A stretch of 7,962 bases of DNA from JBAXLO01 sp037134755 (lineage in GTDB: Bacteria; Bacteroidota; Bacteroidia; Bacteroidales; JACABE01), in the NCBI GenBank assembly GCA_037134755.1, contig JBAXLO010000208.1, forward strand, positions 1 through 7,962, in the 5' to 3' direction. How positions within the stretch are numbered: the stretch's first letter is position 1; each line of letters opens with the position of its first letter. Shown here piece after piece: positions 6,911 through 7,962 of this stretch. Under the pieces are notes generated by a model. It searched no databases, was not told where the DNA came from, and saw nothing but the letters and a program-made list of their open reading frames with translations. A program made the position numbers and the translations under genes.

Positions 6911-7464
6911 TTATGTATTTGGGATATCTAACATCAAGCTTTCGTACCCATCTATAGTAAATGTAATGATACTTGCATCTTTTATGTAGATTCTAACTTT
7001 ATAATATCCTTCAACATCCGTAATTACTTTCTTTTTCTTAACTCCGGCTTCAATAGTTACTTCACTTAAAAATGATTTGGCTTCGGCATCCATTACTCTA
7101 CCTTTTACTAATACAGTATAATGCTTATGTTTACCTGTCCTAAGAATTTTTTTTCTACAGTTTTTGTATAGTCCAACAAAACTTTGATCTTCTTTGCTAT
7201 CATACATAAGCATAAGCCCGTCAAGCTCATTTCTAAGCATTAAACGTGTTTCATTAACCTTTTCAGGTATAAGTTTCACTAATTTAGCATGCTTTTTTTA
7301 ATTAAATAATCTCTTTGTGGAAGTAAATTATAAAACTCTTGTAAATTTTCTTTCAGCTTTGCTATTTTCAGAGGAGTAATTCCAATAGGAGCAAGTTGCA
7401 CCGAAAGTCCTTCAGCTCTTTCGCTAATGTGCGAAGCTTCCATATGAAAATCACCATCGGTCAT
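6911..7464 (-). pseudogene. Frameshifted gene for a protein ending in a carboxypeptidase-regulatory-like domain
   Basis: Two abutting minus-strand frames make sense as one gene of about 184 codons. The first starts at the ATG at 7464, preceded by AAGGTG, and reads MTDGDFHMEASHISERAEGL to YLIKK at a run of seven A. In that frame it ends a few codons later (SMLN, TAG at 7281-7279). A -1 shift at the run continues as KHAKLVKLIPEKVNETRL and so on to the TAA at 6911. The second frame alone has a stop just before the A-run and only a GTG at 7279 as start, so it is unlikely to be separate. Residues about 118-184 resemble a CarboxypepD_reg-like beta-sandwich (KGRVMDAEA, TDVEGYYKV, TIDGYESL). No signal peptide is seen. 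One extra A would restore a single frame, so mutation, base-calling error in a homopolymer, and programmed slippage all remain possible. Function unknown. Confidence 0.7.
7293..7299 (-). other. A7 run where the reading frame shifts (-1)
   Basis: The minus strand reads ATT AAA AAA AGC in the upstream frame and AAA AAG CAT in the downstream frame. The P-site lysine tRNA could re-pair on AAA after slipping back one base. The run also contains AAAAAAG, but it is phased for the downstream frame and not for the upstream one, so it is not a canonical tandem-slip site. Confidence 0.6.
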
Positions 7465-7627
7465 CAATTTACACCTTAAAATAAATCTTAAATACTTCTG
7501 AAAAAAGCAATTTAAAACAGTTCATAACCTTTTATGTTAGCTATTTAATAAATTATAAGTGTCTATTTTAACATTACGACAACAAAATAAATTTGAAAGA
7601 TTAGATACATTATCAAAAAAATTGTAA

Positions 7628-7635
7628 TACTTTCG
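7628..7635 (+). promoter_or_regulatory. Candidate -7 box for the divergent right-hand gene
   Basis: TACTTTCG followed by C matches seven of eight positions of TAnnTTTG and resembles the TACTTTTGC used by the long gene. No good -33 element stands at the right distance. It would give a leader of about 60 nt. Confidence 0.4.
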
Positions 7636-7675
7636 CATTTTGATATTTTCAGAATATCTAAATTAAGCTTACACC

Positions 7676-7683
7676 TATATTTG
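7676..7683 (+). promoter_or_regulatory. Alternative -7 box for the divergent right-hand gene
   Basis: TATATTTG is an exact TAnnTTTG match, but it lies only 19 bp before the ATG and lacks a -33 element at the usual spacing. It may be chance in AT-rich DNA. Confidence 0.3.
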
Positions 7684-7702
7684 ATTTTGTGTTTTAAAAT
7701 AA

Positions 7703-7962
7703 ATGTCAATGCGTATAAATAAATATTTTAGAGTTAAATTACATGGGTTTTGGGTTAAAACTATCCTAAAATCATTGTTAATAATTGTTTTATTTCAACA
7801 ATGCTCCTCACATACAGGTGTTAAAAAAGATGCGATTTTCGATTCTTTATTAGTTAATGCAAAACATAAATTAAAGTCAAATGCAGATAGTGCCTTGATT
7901 GCAACAAAAAACTTAAGTGATTATGTGTCTATAAAAAATGATGCTAATCAAATGTTTGATGC
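7703..7962 (+). CDS. N-terminal part of an exported, probably lipid-anchored TPR-like protein, cut by the right edge
   Basis: An open frame from the ATG at 7703 continues past the window end; 86 residues are visible. A second in-frame ATG is at 7709. No Shine-Dalgarno is evident. Residues about 19-34 are a basic and then hydrophobic export signal (KTILKSLLIIVLF) ending QQC at Cys34, followed by SSH. This looks like a lipoprotein signal, although QQ before the Cys is not the usual lipobox. Residues 46-86 are helical (DSLLVNAKHKL, NADSALIATKNL, IKNDANQMFDA), a pattern typical of the first TPR-type helices in Bacteroidota membrane-linked sensor kinases and LuxR-type regulators. That resemblance is inference; the catalytic or output part would be outside the window. 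It is divergent from the frameshifted gene across a 238-bp gap. Confidence 0.8.
   Translation, partial: MSMRINKYFRVKLHGFWVKTILKSLLIIVLFQQCSSHTGVKKDAIFDSLLVNAKHKLKSNADSALIATKNLSDYVSIKNDANQMFD

Noticed and set aside
6911..7279. Downstream part of the frameshifted gene as an independent GTG-started gene
   Set aside because: It overlaps the upstream frame's stop, has no Shine-Dalgarno of its own, and would lack a natural N-terminus; joining across the A7 run gives a better protein.

Overview
The window looks like AT-rich chromosomal DNA from a member of the Bacteroidota. The signs are promoter -7 boxes of the TAnnTTTG type, weak Shine-Dalgarno sequences, and large secreted proteins built from beta-propeller, FN3-like and dockerin-like modules. 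There is no tRNA, rRNA, CRISPR array, phage gene or transposase gene.

Layout from left to right. (1) Positions 1-4261, minus strand: a very long open frame that runs off the left edge. Its 1420 visible residues hold a signal peptide, an N-terminal propeller-type domain, three FN3-like 'alpha' modules interrupted by an OB-fold-like domain, three cysteine-delimited 'beta' modules, and a C-terminal region with two EF-hand/dockerin-type calcium loops. (2) Positions 4262-4702: intergenic, with the promoter and leader of the long gene, an imperfect hairpin, and a strong terminator for the next gene. (3) Positions 4703-6235, minus strand: a 510-residue paralogue of the first protein's N-terminal part (signal peptide, propeller, one alpha module) ending in a different short tail. 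(4) Positions 6236-6910: intergenic, with this gene's promoter and a 288-bp MITE-like element that has 18-bp terminal inverted repeats, 6-bp flanking direct repeats and an interior of 'NEVKQSH'-type palindromic repeats. (5) Positions 6911-7464, minus strand: a gene of about 184 codons ending in a carboxypeptidase-regulatory-like beta-sandwich, broken by a -1 shift at a run of seven A. (6) Positions 7703-7962, plus strand: the start of a divergent gene for an exported, probably lipid-anchored, helical TPR-like protein that runs off the right edge.

The two large secreted proteins are a tandem duplication. Signal peptide, propeller, first alpha module, leader and promoter are all shared, and the copies differ in what is attached downstream. 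Each has its own promoter, and a terminator separates them, so they are probably transcribed independently. Their likely place is the cell surface or outside the cell, in adhesion or matrix binding; no catalytic domain is visible in either. I see no convincing defence or other multi-gene system. The most notable items are the MITE-like element, the duplicated and diversified surface proteins, and the A7 frameshift.
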